The notes: a model not told the origin generated them from the letters alone. Counted from the stretch's first letter, positions 35,167-43,779 are shown. The stretch: 64,000 nt of DNA from Bifidobacterium biavatii DSM 23969 (GCF_000741165.1 NZ_JGYN01000006.1:96164-160163), one strand, 5' to 3'. Made by a program: numbers and translations.

Positions 35167-36384
35167 ATGATCGACCGACCGAAGTACCTGCACAAACTCG
35201 ATATGTGGAAAGACCATGACGTAGTCAAGGTAATCACCGGTGTGCGCCGCTGCGGCAAGTCAACGTTGATGACGCTTTGGAAACAACGCCTGATTGAGCG
35301 GTATGGCGTTGCACCGGAGACTATCGTTCACATCAATCTTGAACTGTTGGAGAATGAACCGTTTCTCGAGTACCGCCGCCTGTATGAGGAGATTCTCCGC
35401 CGTTGCGGCGAAGGAGGGGGAGCGCGTTATGTGCTGATCGACGAAATCCAGAACGTGCCGGACTTTCAGAAGACGCTTGACAGCTTGCAGGCCAGGGGCG
35501 GCATCGATCTGTATGTCACCGGATCAAATGCCATGCTGCTATCGGGAACCTTGGCAACCTTGATATCCGGCAGATACGTAGAGATCGCCATGACGCCTCT
35601 TTCGTTTGCTGAATACTGGAGTGCGCAATCCGACACAAGGACGACCATGCAGCGCGCATGGTCCGAATACCTGCATGATGGTGCGCTTCCCGCCACAGTG
35701 GGCTTTTCCGGCAATGAGACGATGCTGCACGATTACCTTGACGGCATACTCAACACCGTGCTGTTCAAGGATGTGGCCGCACGGCTGGGCGTCTCCAACA
35801 TTGCGGCATTGGAAACGGTGACCCGCTATCTGTTCGACAATGTCGGCAATCTCGTGAATCCCAAGTCCATCGCGGATGCCATGACCTCGATGGGCACGAA
35901 GATATCGCCGCCTACGGTGTCCAACTATGTGGAAGGACTTGCAGCGGCATTCATCTTCTATCCGGTGCAACGCTATGACGTCAAAGGCAAGCGCGCTCTG
36001 CGGCAGGAACGTAAGTATTATGCCGTGGATCTGGGCATGCGTCGCATGTTGTGCTCCAATAAGGTGCGCGACACTGGTCGTCTTCTGGAGAATGTGGTGT
36101 TTTTCGAGCTGATGCGCAGGGAAGGTGATGTGTATGTCGGTCAGAGCACGGGTGGCGAGATTGATTTCATCACCAATGGCGCTGACGGCCCGTGCTATTA
36201 CCAAGTGAGCGAATCCGTGCATGATCCGGATACGTTGGAGCGTGAGTTGTCGTCGCTGCGTGCGGTACGGGATAATTATCCGAAGATGCTGATCACGCTG
36301 GATGATGAACGTCCGGTTTCCCATGAAGGGATTCAACAGGTATACGCATTGGATTGGCTGCTTGACGATGGAGAGGAGCAGTGA
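35167..36384 (+). CDS. AAA ATPase with DUF4143 domain
   Basis: The 405-residue protein has an N-terminal AAA_14 ATPase with Walker A GVRRCGKSTLM and Walker B YVLIDEIQNV. Sensor YVTGSNAMLLSG and a C-terminal DUF4143 domain with a nuclease-like GGEIDFIT motif follow. Such proteins are common and variable in bifidobacterial genomes, and their role is unknown. The frame opens at GTG 35158, but ATG 35167 has GAGGGG well placed. The gene is not a core BREX member. Its stop overlaps the pglX start region, so it is translationally linked to pglX. It has its own dyad upstream. Confidence 0.88.
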   Translation: MIDRPKYLHKLDMWKDHDVVKVITGVRRCGKSTLMTLWKQRLIERYGVAPETIVHINLELLENEPFLEYRRLYEEILRRCGEGGGARYVLIDEIQNVPDFQKTLDSLQARGGIDLYVTGSNAMLLSGTLATLISGRYVEIAMTPLSFAEYWSAQSDTRTTMQRAWSEYLHDGALPATVGFSGNETMLHDYLDGILNTVLFKDVAARLGVSNIAALETVTRYLFDNVGNLVNPKSIADAMTSMGTKISPPTVSNYVEGLAAAFIFYPVQRYDVKGKRALRQERKYYAVDLGMRRMLCSNKVRDTGRLLENVVFFELMRREGDVYVGQSTGGEIDFITNGADGPCYYQVSESVHDPDTLERELSSLRAVRDNYPKMLITLDDERPVSHEGIQQVYALDWLLDDGEEQ

Positions 36385-36386
36385 GC

Positions 36387-39300
36387 ATGAACACGAGTAA
36401 GTTGCAGGCTTTTGCGGCCGGGGCGCGCGTGGAGCTGATGAAGGCGGTGCGAGCCAAGCTGGATGCGGCGATGGAGCCGAATTCGGCGGCGAGCGTGGAT
36501 AATCCGCGCGCGTTCGCAAAGCTGCAGGATGAGATTCGCGGCAACGGCGGCGGCGAGCAGGGTCGTGCCAGGACCGCGGAACGGCACGCCTACCGTTGGT
36601 TCAACCGGATCATCGCCTTGCGGTACATGGATGCGAACGACTTCACCAGCCCGCATGTGGTGTCCGGCGAGGACGCGGACAATCCGAACGCCTTGCCGGC
36701 CGTATTGTCGGCGGCCAAGCGCGGCGAATTCGACGAGAACGTGTTCGGCTCGAACGTTGGTGCCAAAGCCAAGCTGGTACCTACGATCACTGCGCTGTTA
36801 GATGGCAGCAAGACCAGCAACGATCCGCAGGGCGAGGCGTATGGACTGCTGCTGCGCGCGTACTGCGATTGCTGGCATAGGTTCCTGCCGTTCATGTTCG
36901 ATGATGCCGGTGCGGCGGATGAGATTCTGATGCCGGCCGACCTGCTCGCCTCGGATTCGGTGTTGCGCAAGGTCGCGGAAGTGATGACCGTGGCCGATTG
37001 CGTGGGCGACGAGGGACAGGGCAATGTCGAGATCATCGGCTGGCTGTACCAGTTCTACATCGCCGAACGCAAGGATGAGGTGATGGCCGGCTTCAAGAAG
37101 AGCAAGAAGGCCGGTGCCGCTGAAATCCCCGCCGCCACCCAGCTGTTCACCCCCGACTGGATCGTGCGATACCTCGTACAGAACACCGTCGGCCGCCTCT
37201 GGACCCAATCCCACCCCGAATCCCAGCTCTACAAAAACTGGGAGTACTACGTCTCGGCCCCCTCTGATGAGGGGGCTGTCACGCGCAGCGTGACTGGGGG
37301 AGAGACGGGGGCCAAGACCTCGCTGAACATTGAGTCCCCCGAAGACCTCACCGTCTGCGACCCCGCCTGCGGCTCCGGCCACATGCTCACCTACGCCTTC
37401 GACCTGCTTTACGATATCTACGATGAAGCCGGCTACTCCGCCAACGAAATCCCTGGCCTGATCCTCGAACATAATCTGTTCGGCATGGAGATCGACGAAC
37501 GAGCCGCCAACCTCGCCGCCTTCGCCCTGACCATGAAGGCCCGAGGCCGCTACCGTCGCTTCTTTCGCAAGCAGGTCCAGCCCAACATCCAGCGCATCAC
37601 GCCCGAATACTTCACCGAAATCGAAGTTGAGGAGCTGAACGAGATGTATGGTGTCACCTTCGACGCCGACACTTGGAACACCTACCAGCATGCCGACATC
37701 TACGGTTCCCTCATCCAGCCCCCGTCAGAACTTAAGAAGCTGGTGGCAGCCTCGGCTCCCTCGGATAGGACATCGCCGTTAAGCAAACAGTCCAGTGGAC
37801 TGTTTGTAGGCGATGTAGCGAGCGATAGCGAGCTGAATAACAGTAGCGAGACTGAGAGAGCGTACACCCTACTCGCCTCAGGCATCAAGGAACGCTCCCA
37901 CACTGTTCTCACCCAAACCCGCTACCTCACTCGCCAATACGCCGCAGTAGTCGCTAACCCGCCCTATCTAAGCTCGAAAAATATGGATGACGAGCTTAAA
38001 TCTTTTATTAAGAAAGCATATCCTGATGGAAGAACTGATTTGTTCGCTGCTTTTATTTTGCGAAACAAAATGTTAGTTATAGATAATGCTTTTATTGGTA
38101 TGATAACTATGCAGGGGTGGATGTTTTTATCTGCTTTTTATGATTTGCGAAAAAAACTATTATCGAGTTCGACCATTGATTCATTGCTGCATCTTGGCTC
38201 AGGTGCTTTCGATAGCATCGGAGGTGAGATTGTATCAACTGTCGCCTTTGTAGTCGAGAACAAGGGGAGTGATAGATGTGGTACGTATTATCGCTTAGTT
38301 GATATACATGGTGACCTTGAGCAGAGTTCTTTTCTTCGTGATTGCGTTAAGCACAATACGCAAAATAATACGTATCATGTAAAGCAAAGTACTTTTTCCA
38401 AGTTGCCGAGTAGTGTAATCGTATACTGGCTTCCCGCTTCATTGTTAGCTTCGTTTATAAAAATCGCTAAGGGGGTCAGTGGTGAACCCCTGAGCGACAT
38501 TGCAAATGTCGCTCAGGGGTTCACCACTGGAGACAATAACATATTTCTCCGCGAGTGGTTTGAATGTGCTTTCAGCAACATCGATTTTAATCGTGTTCAA
38601 TGGAATGAAAAACAAAAAGGAAAATGGATTCCCTGCGATAAAGGGGGTGAGTTCAGAAAATGGTATGGAAACAATGAATTCATTGTTGATTGGACCAATA
38701 ATGGAATGAAATTGCTAACATTCCCTTTTGCAACACCGCGTAATACGGATATGACTTTTGCCAAGTCCATTGCTTGCAGTTATGTAGCTTCAGATAACGT
38801 TTCCTTCAGGTTTCATGATGGGCATTATTCATTTACTGGATCGGCGGTCTGTGTTAGATCAGCTCGGTATCTTCGGAGTCTGCATTGTTATTTGAATTCT
38901 TCTGTTGCTTATGAGTTGTTAAAAGCATTATCTCCTACCATTTCTTTTGAGGCTGGGCAACTTCGTTCGCTTCCTTTCATGCTTAATGACAGTTTTGAAA
39001 ATCAGTGTCGTTCGTTGCATGATGATTTGGTTGATACTTCGCGTTCTGATTGGGACTCTCAAGAAATATCATGGGAGTTTGTGCGGTTAAAGGTTTTGGA
39101 AGGTGTTGACGAAGCTTTACTGTCTGACATCATTCCTTCGTATATCGCCCACTGCAAAACCATCGCAGAAGAACAGCGCCAGCGCGAAATCAAGAACAAC
39201 GAGCTGGTAGCAGATGCCTATGGCGTGCGTGATGAAGTGCCGTGCGATGTGCCGATCGAACGTGTCTCGCTGAAGCGCAATCCGGCGTTTTGCTACCCGA

Positions 39301-40091
39301 AGAACACGCCTGCCGAACGTGACGAACTCATGACCCGTGACATCGTCAAGGAAATCATCTCCTACGCGGTCGGCTGCATGTTTGGCCGCTACTCGCTCGA
39401 CAAGCCGGGTCTGATTCTCGCCTCCCAAGGCGAAACCATCGACGACTATCACGCGCAAATTCCGAATCCCACGTTCGAGCCGGATGCGGACAACGTGATT
39501 CCTGTGACCGACGACGAATGGTTCGAGGACGACATCGTCGCCCGCTTCCGCGACTTCCTGAGCGTGGCATGCGGCGAGAAGCATCTGAACGAGAATATCG
39601 CCTACATCGAACAGGTGCTCGGCAAGCCTCTGCGCAAGTACTTCGCCACGGATTTTTATGACGATCACGTGAGCATGTACAAGAACCGTCCGATCTACTG
39701 GATGTACTCCAGCCGCGCCGATAAGAAGGGTACGTTCAAGGCGCTCGTCTACCTGCACCGGTACATGCCCGCCACCACAAACACGGTCCTCAGGTACCTG
39801 CGTGAGTTCACCGCCAAGCTCAGCTCCCAGTCCGAAGCCTTACTTGCCTCCGGCAAGCCTGCCGAGGTACGCAAGGGCGAAAAGCTGCACACCGCCATCA
39901 AGGAATGTACCGACTACGAGCGTGATGTGTTGTACCCGCTCGCCACCCGCAACCTCCCCATCAACCTCGACGACGGCGTGCTGGTGAATTACCTCCGCCT
40001 AGGCCCCGCCCTCCGCGCCATCCCCGCAATCGAGAAAAAACGCCCCACCGTCCAATCCTGGACCTGGCCCACCCACCCGTTGGAGGACTGA
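36387..40091 (+). CDS. pglX: BREX adenine methyltransferase PglX
   Basis: This is the N6-adenine methyltransferase that marks host DNA in type 1 BREX. The start MNTSKLQAFAAGARVELM is typical; a GTG 6 bp upstream is possible. The AdoMet motif DPACGSGHM lies at residues 325-332 and the catalytic NPPY at 524-527, followed by the conserved TGDNN of the specificity region. Length is 1234 aa. Base composition drops sharply from about 37968 to 39130, which covers the target-recognition part, then returns to GC-rich. Two interspersed repeats sit in frame (37256-37302 and 37771-37815), and a perfect 25-bp inverted repeat lies at 38477-38529. The frame is intact throughout. Confidence 0.95.
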   Translation: MNTSKLQAFAAGARVELMKAVRAKLDAAMEPNSAASVDNPRAFAKLQDEIRGNGGGEQGRARTAERHAYRWFNRIIALRYMDANDFTSPHVVSGEDADNPNALPAVLSAAKRGEFDENVFGSNVGAKAKLVPTITALLDGSKTSNDPQGEAYGLLLRAYCDCWHRFLPFMFDDAGAADEILMPADLLASDSVLRKVAEVMTVADCVGDEGQGNVEIIGWLYQFYIAERKDEVMAGFKKSKKAGAAEIPAATQLFTPDWIVRYLVQNTVGRLWTQSHPESQLYKNWEYYVSAPSDEGAVTRSVTGGETGAKTSLNIESPEDLTVCDPACGSGHMLTYAFDLLYDIYDEAGYSANEIPGLILEHNLFGMEIDERAANLAAFALTMKARGRYRRFFRKQVQPNIQRITPEYFTEIEVEELNEMYGVTFDADTWNTYQHADIYGSLIQPPSELKKLVAASAPSDRTSPLSKQSSGLFVGDVASDSELNNSSETERAYTLLASGIKERSHTVLTQTRYLTRQYAAVVANPPYLSSKNMDDELKSFIKKAYPDGRTDLFAAFILRNKMLVIDNAFIGMITMQGWMFLSAFYDLRKKLLSSSTIDSLLHLGSGAFDSIGGEIVSTVAFVVENKGSDRCGTYYRLVDIHGDLEQSSFLRDCVKHNTQNNTYHVKQSTFSKLPSSVIVYWLPASLLASFIKIAKGVSGEPLSDIANVAQGFTTGDNNIFLREWFECAFSNIDFNRVQWNEKQKGKWIPCDKGGEFRKWYGNNEFIVDWTNNGMKLLTFPFATPRNTDMTFAKSIACSYVASDNVSFRFHDGHYSFTGSAVCVRSARYLRSLHCYLNSSVAYELLKALSPTISFEAGQLRSLPFMLNDSFENQCRSLHDDLVDTSRSDWDSQEISWEFVRLKVLEGVDEALLSDIIPSYIAHCKTIAEEQRQREIKNNELVADAYGVRDEVPCDVPIERVSLKRNPAFCYPKNTPAERDELMTRDIVKEIISYAVGCMFGRYSLDKPGLILASQGETIDDYHAQIPNPTFEPDADNVIPVTDDEWFEDDIVARFRDFLSVACGEKHLNENIAYIEQVLGKPLRKYFATDFYDDHVSMYKNRPIYWMYSSRADKKGTFKALVYLHRYMPATTNTVLRYLREFTAKLSSQSEALLASGKPAEVRKGEKLHTAIKECTDYERDVLYPLATRNLPINLDDGVLVNYLRLGPALRAIPAIEKKRPTVQSWTWPTHPLED
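37256..37302 (+). repeat. REP-like double hairpin inside pglX
   Basis: GCCCCCTC-TGAT-GAGGGGGC is followed by GTCACGC-GCA-GCGTGAC and TGGGGGAG. Two adjacent hairpins of this form resemble the interspersed palindromic repeats seen between bifidobacterial genes. Here it is read in frame and adds residues close to PSDEGAVTRSVTGG just before the AdoMet domain. Confidence 0.6.
37771..37815 (+). repeat. Palindromic repeat element inside pglX, copy 1
   Basis: AAACAGTCCA-G-TGGACTGTTT (37785-37805) lies within outer arms CATCGCC and GGCGATG (37771-37777, 37809-37815). It is followed by AGCGATAGCG. The 19-bp core AACAGTCCAGTGGACTGTT and the AGCGATAGCG string both recur near 59870-59910. It encodes about 25 Ser-rich residues (LSKQSSGLFVGDVASDSEL) that look like an insert. 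Confidence 0.65.
38477..38529. repeat. Perfect 25-bp inverted repeat in the pglX specificity region
   Basis: Arms 38477-38501 and 38505-38529 are exact reverse complements around a GCA spacer (CAGTGGTGAACCCC...GGGGTTCACCACTG). The right arm covers the codons for the conserved QGFTTGDNN block. It is GC-rich in an otherwise AT-rich stretch. Confidence 0.9.
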
Positions 40092-40841
40092 ATGCAAGAA
40101 ACACAATCAACTACGATGAGTGTTAAGAATCTGCTGTTTGCGAAGCAGCAGATTCTTAAAGCTCATTTGGATGTAATTTTGTCTCATCCTGTCACTAAAG
40201 GCGACCACTGCGAAGGTGCATGGATTGATTTTTTCAGAAGTTTCCTGCCAAGTAAGTATGCGGTTGACAAAGGATTTGTGTTTGATTCAAAAGGTGCTGT
40301 GAGCGATCAAATCGACATCATTATTTATGATGCTATGTATGCGCCATTGATCTTTGGAACAAATTCCGGTGAAAAATTTGTGACGGCTGAAAGTGTATAT
40401 GCGGTCTTTGATTCGAAGCAGGAAATAGACAAAGAAACACTTCAATATACTAGTCATAAAATAAACACTGTGACTTCACTATGTAGAAGTGCAAGAAGCG
40501 TGATAAATGCTGGTCAAGAAGTTCCCCCACGTAAATTAACTCCAATATATGGTGGAATTTTGGCCAAAAAGTCAATATCTTTGCAATCTGTCGAAAAGTA
40601 TTGCAAGGAATTATCAAATGTCAGATTTGGATGTGCGATAGAAGAAGGATCATTTCTGTACGATTGTGAGCATAATGTGTTTCATTCTTCGAATCAAGAA
40701 GAAGCTATTCTAGCTTTCTTTTTCATTATTCTCGATGAGCTTTATAAGCTTGGTACTGTTGCTGGTATAGATATACGTAATTATGCTGATGGATCTTTAT
40801 CTTCCATATGTTTGAAAAGAGGTAATGATGACCTTGGATAA
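40092..40841 (+). CDS. DUF6602-like putative nuclease
   Basis: The 249-residue protein resembles DUF6602 proteins. It has a PD-(D/E)xK-like layout: a Glu in GDHCEGAWIDFF (Glu41), SDQIDIIIYD (Asp75), and AESVYAVFDSKQ (Glu100, then D-S-K 107-109). This would place a metal-binding nuclease core at residues 40-110. It is much more AT-rich than the BREX core genes and begins right at the pglX stop. The CD-NTase gene overlaps its 3' end by 17 bp, so the two are almost certainly a functional pair. The natural reading is a DNA- or RNA-cutting effector controlled by the cyclase. The family assignment is from motif recognition only. Confidence 0.7.
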   Translation: MQETQSTTMSVKNLLFAKQQILKAHLDVILSHPVTKGDHCEGAWIDFFRSFLPSKYAVDKGFVFDSKGAVSDQIDIIIYDAMYAPLIFGTNSGEKFVTAESVYAVFDSKQEIDKETLQYTSHKINTVTSLCRSARSVINAGQEVPPRKLTPIYGGILAKKSISLQSVEKYCKELSNVRFGCAIEEGSFLYDCEHNVFHSSNQEEAILAFFFIILDELYKLGTVAGIDIRNYADGSLSSICLKRGNDDLG

Positions 40842-42120
40842 ATATTTCACAAAGTTCCTTACTGATATAGAGCCCTCGCGATCAACAAAGGATGAAATAA
40901 AGAGAATTCATAGTAATCTTCGTGAGTTTCTGTCTGAGGATGATGATTGTGCTGCGATTGTTGATTCGACTTTTCTATCTGGATCATATGCTAAGAATAC
41001 GAGTATCAGGCCTGTGCTAAATGATGGAAAACGTGATGTCGATATAGATATCGTGACAAATTTTACAATGAATGACGATCCTGCTGTTGTTTTAGAAAAA
41101 ATAGAGGATTTACTCCATAAGCAAGCAAAATACAGTAATACAAAGAAACAGTCTCATTCTATTTGTGTTGAAATGAGTGGCTTGAATGTTGATGTTGTGC
41201 CTTTGATACGTGAAGATGATTCCAGTTATTATATTGGATCAAGAGACAATCATACTTGGAGTAAGGCCACGCCAAAAGAGCACATTCAATGGTCTTCTGA
41301 CGTAAATGCAGAAAACAATATGAAATATAAACCATTGGTGAAATTATTTAAATGGTGGCGCCGAGAAAACTGCCCTGACGGCGTGCGTTTCCCTAAAGGC
41401 ATTGCACTAGAAGTTATAGTTGCGGACAATATTGGAAATGTGTCGCAATCAACTGAGGATCTTTTAATTGATACAATGAGATCTATTGTATCTAGATACA
41501 GAGGATATGTGGTTAATGGTTTCGTACCTTTTCTTCAAGATCCCGCTATGACAGACAATGATTTATTGTCGAGAACAAGTTTTGATGACTTTCAGAAGTT
41601 TATTGGAGCGTTGGAAAATCATTTGTCGTTGATAGATGATGAGGGAAGAAATAATGTAGTCTGGAAAAAGATTTTTGGGGAAAGATTCCCGTCTGATAAT
41701 AAGAAATCGCTTGATTTGGAATCATATAAAACAGTTTCTTATCGACAGGTTCCGCCTTGGAGCTTGCCCCATAAACCATCGGTTACGATTAAGGCTACCG
41801 TGGTTTTCCCTAATGATGCGGAATGTGAGATTTCTAGTGATGACTTTTTATTACCGAAGGGGTCGTCGATAAAGTATATGGCCGCATATCCAATTACTTC
41901 TAAAGATACGGTGAAATGGCAGATTGTAAATACCGGTAAAGAAGCGGAACTGGCATCGTGCTTAAGGGGAGGTTTTGAAAACTCCAATAATTTTAACTCA
42001 GGACCGTTGTGTCGCATCGAGTCTACTGCTTATACGGGGAAGCATTATGTACAGTGTTTTATTGTCCGTAATGGGTGCTGCATTGCATATAGCGATGAAT
42101 TTTTCATAAACGTAGAATAA
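40825..42120 (+). CDS. CD-NTase, cyclic oligonucleotide synthase (CBASS-like)
   Basis: This nucleotidyltransferase of the SMODS/CD-NTase family has its active site at LSGSYAKNTSIRP (Gly53-Ser54) and RDVDIDIV (Asp73, Asp75). The third acid is Asp123 in LNVDVVPLI. The helical domain has KYKPLVKLFKWWRREN. A C-terminal beta domain from about residue 305 (PPWSLPHKPSVTIKATVVFP) fits the AGS-C/SMODS sensor domain. On phage infection such enzymes make a cyclic di- or trinucleotide that switches on an effector. It is AT-rich, 431 aa, and overlaps the putative nuclease gene. No Cap2/Cap3 ubiquitin-like genes or HORMA/TRIP13 genes are present, so the system would be minimal. Confidence 0.88.
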   Translation: MMTLDKYFTKFLTDIEPSRSTKDEIKRIHSNLREFLSEDDDCAAIVDSTFLSGSYAKNTSIRPVLNDGKRDVDIDIVTNFTMNDDPAVVLEKIEDLLHKQAKYSNTKKQSHSICVEMSGLNVDVVPLIREDDSSYYIGSRDNHTWSKATPKEHIQWSSDVNAENNMKYKPLVKLFKWWRRENCPDGVRFPKGIALEVIVADNIGNVSQSTEDLLIDTMRSIVSRYRGYVVNGFVPFLQDPAMTDNDLLSRTSFDDFQKFIGALENHLSLIDDEGRNNVVWKKIFGERFPSDNKKSLDLESYKTVSYRQVPPWSLPHKPSVTIKATVVFPNDAECEISSDDFLLPKGSSIKYMAAYPITSKDTVKWQIVNTGKEAELASCLRGGFENSNNFNSGPLCRIESTAYTGKHYVQCFIVRNGCCIAYSDEFFINVE

Positions 42121-42138
42121 GGATGAAAGTTCATTTGT

Positions 42139-43647
42139 ATGTGGTCAATTCAGGGCGAATCCAAGAATGTTGAGTATAAGGTGGCGTTGCCGGATCGGAG
42201 CATCAAGTATGTGAAGACGGCGGTGGCGTTTGCCAATGACGAGGGCGGGCGCATCGTGTTCGGCATCGAGGATCAGACGCTGAACGTGGTCGGCGTGCCG
42301 GACGATCAGGTGTTCACCATCATGGACGCCATCTCCAACGCCATCGCCGATAGTTGCGAACCATTGATCATTCCGGACATCTCCATGCGTGACATTGGCG
42401 GCAAAACGGTGATCGTCGCCGAAATTCTGCCAGGCGCGCAGCGGCCGTACCACATCAAGTCAATGGGGCGTGACCAAGGTACGTTTGTACGCGTTGCCGG
42501 CACTACGCGACAAGCCGACGCGGCGACCATTAAGGAACTGTTGTTCGAAGGCAGCAATCGCAGCTTCGACCAAACCGTGTGTCTCGGACTGGAAGCAACC
42601 GACGAGGATATCGCCAAGCTATGCGACACAATGACTGAGGTTGCCAAGTCCAACGCGAAGCATGATGCCGACTCGATCAAGCCGGTGACTGCCAAGCAGT
42701 TGCTCTCATGGGGCGTACTGGTCGAACGTGATGGCGAGTTTAAGCCGACGAACGCGTACGCGATTCTGGCTGGCATCAACGGTCCGGTGCGTTCCGTCGT
42801 GCAATGCGGTGTGTTCAAAGGCTCCACCAAAGCCGTGTTTGTTGACCGCCGTGAGTTCACCGGCGCGCCATGGGAACTCGTCGAACAGGCATACCAGTAC
42901 GTGCTACGCAATATTCACATGGGTGCACGATTCGAGGGCGTGTACCGGCAGGATGTGTACGAGATTCCACCGGATGCGATTCGCGAACTCATCGTCAACG
43001 CCGTCGTGCACCGCAGCTACATCGATCATTCCAGCATCCAGATCGCGATCTACGACGACCGACTCGAAATCACGTCTCCCGGGCGGCTTCCGATGGGCCA
43101 GACCATCGCACGCATGAAGGAAGGCTATTCGAAGATCCGTAACGAGGCGTTAGCGGCGGCGTTCTCCTACATGCGGCTCATCGAACACTGGGGCAGCGGC
43201 ATTCCTCGCATCATCGAAGAAGTGCGCGAGGCCGGTCTGCGCGAACCGGAATTCCTCGGCGGCGACACCGACCTACGCATCAACATTTACCGTCAAGTTG
43301 ATGCTCTAGCGTCAGATACTGCGTCTGGAGTGCGGGATACTACCGAAACGGTGCGGGATACTGCGTCTGGAGTGCGGGATACTACCGAAACGGTGCGGGA
43401 TACTGCGTCTGGAGTGCGGGATACTACCAGCCTGACCGATGATGAACGCGCAGTGATCCACTATGCACAGGCCAACGGCGGAATCACATCCGTGGTAGCG
43501 AAGAATGTGTTGAATCTTCAGGAACGTCAGACCCAGAAGATTCTCGCTGGCCTAGTGAACCGCGGAATACTGCAGCGTATCGGTGCTGCACGCTCCACGC
43601 GGTATGTACCGGCAGAGGCGACTGCGGCGAACGAGAATCGCGATTGA
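42139..43647 (+). CDS. AlbA_2/Schlafen ATP-binding protein with heptad repeat
   Basis: The 502-residue protein has an N-terminal AlbA_2 (Schlafen-type) domain: ESKNVEYKVALPD, AFANDEGGRIVFGIED, and GTFVRVAGTTRQA. A middle HATPase-like domain follows (IRELIVNAVVHRSYID, IYDDRLEITSPGRLP, LIEHWGSGIPRI), then a winged helix at the end. Between them lies a tandem 7-residue repeat of the form (G/T)VRDT(T/A)(E/S). Such proteins are thought to be regulators. Codon use returns to GC-rich here. The gene ends at the first of three phased dyads upstream of pglZ, and could act on them. Confidence 0.85.
   Translation: MWSIQGESKNVEYKVALPDRSIKYVKTAVAFANDEGGRIVFGIEDQTLNVVGVPDDQVFTIMDAISNAIADSCEPLIIPDISMRDIGGKTVIVAEILPGAQRPYHIKSMGRDQGTFVRVAGTTRQADAATIKELLFEGSNRSFDQTVCLGLEATDEDIAKLCDTMTEVAKSNAKHDADSIKPVTAKQLLSWGVLVERDGEFKPTNAYAILAGINGPVRSVVQCGVFKGSTKAVFVDRREFTGAPWELVEQAYQYVLRNIHMGARFEGVYRQDVYEIPPDAIRELIVNAVVHRSYIDHSSIQIAIYDDRLEITSPGRLPMGQTIARMKEGYSKIRNEALAAAFSYMRLIEHWGSGIPRIIEEVREAGLREPEFLGGDTDLRINIYRQVDALASDTASGVRDTTETVRDTASGVRDTTETVRDTASGVRDTTSLTDDERAVIHYAQANGGITSVVAKNVLNLQERQTQKILAGLVNRGILQRIGAARSTRYVPAEATAANENRD
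43315..43428 (+). repeat. In-frame 42-bp tandem repeat
   Basis: Two perfect 42-bp units (43315-43356 and 43357-43398) and a partial third (43399-43428). Each unit is two 21-bp subunits, so copy-number change keeps the reading frame and changes linker length by 7 or 14 residues. Confidence 0.9.
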
Positions 43648-43752
43648 GATGTGTCGACCATACTCGACACATCTCAAGAAAAGCCAATGGAGTTTCGACT
43701 ATATTCGAAACCTTCGTGTAAAACCCAGTACAGTGTCGACCATATTCGACAC
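43646..43752. promoter_or_regulatory. Three phased operator dyads upstream of pglZ
   Basis: Dyads of form GT(G/T)TCGA-N6-TCGA(C/A)AC occur at 43651-43670, 43692-43711 and 43733-43752. Their centres are exactly 41 bp apart, nearly four DNA turns, so a dimer would bind on one face. The first extends to 12-bp arms (43646-43675). They fill the 132-bp gap between the AlbA_2 gene and pglZ. Confidence 0.75.
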
Positions 43753-43779
43753 TCGATCATAACGGCGAAAGGAACTCGC

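Noticed and set aside
38477..38529. Active invertible pglX phase switch
   Set aside because: The arms are adjacent with a 3-bp spacer and no recombinase gene or alternative pglX cassette is in the window, so inversion between these arms would change nothing useful; kept only as a possible recombination site.
36387..40091. Stand-alone type II restriction-modification enzyme
   Set aside because: Length, N-terminal signature and position in a complete brxABC-pglX-pglZ-brxL set identify it as BREX PglX.
43315..43428. CRISPR-like short repeats
   Set aside because: The units are contiguous with no spacers and are in frame in a protein gene; they are a tandem coding repeat.
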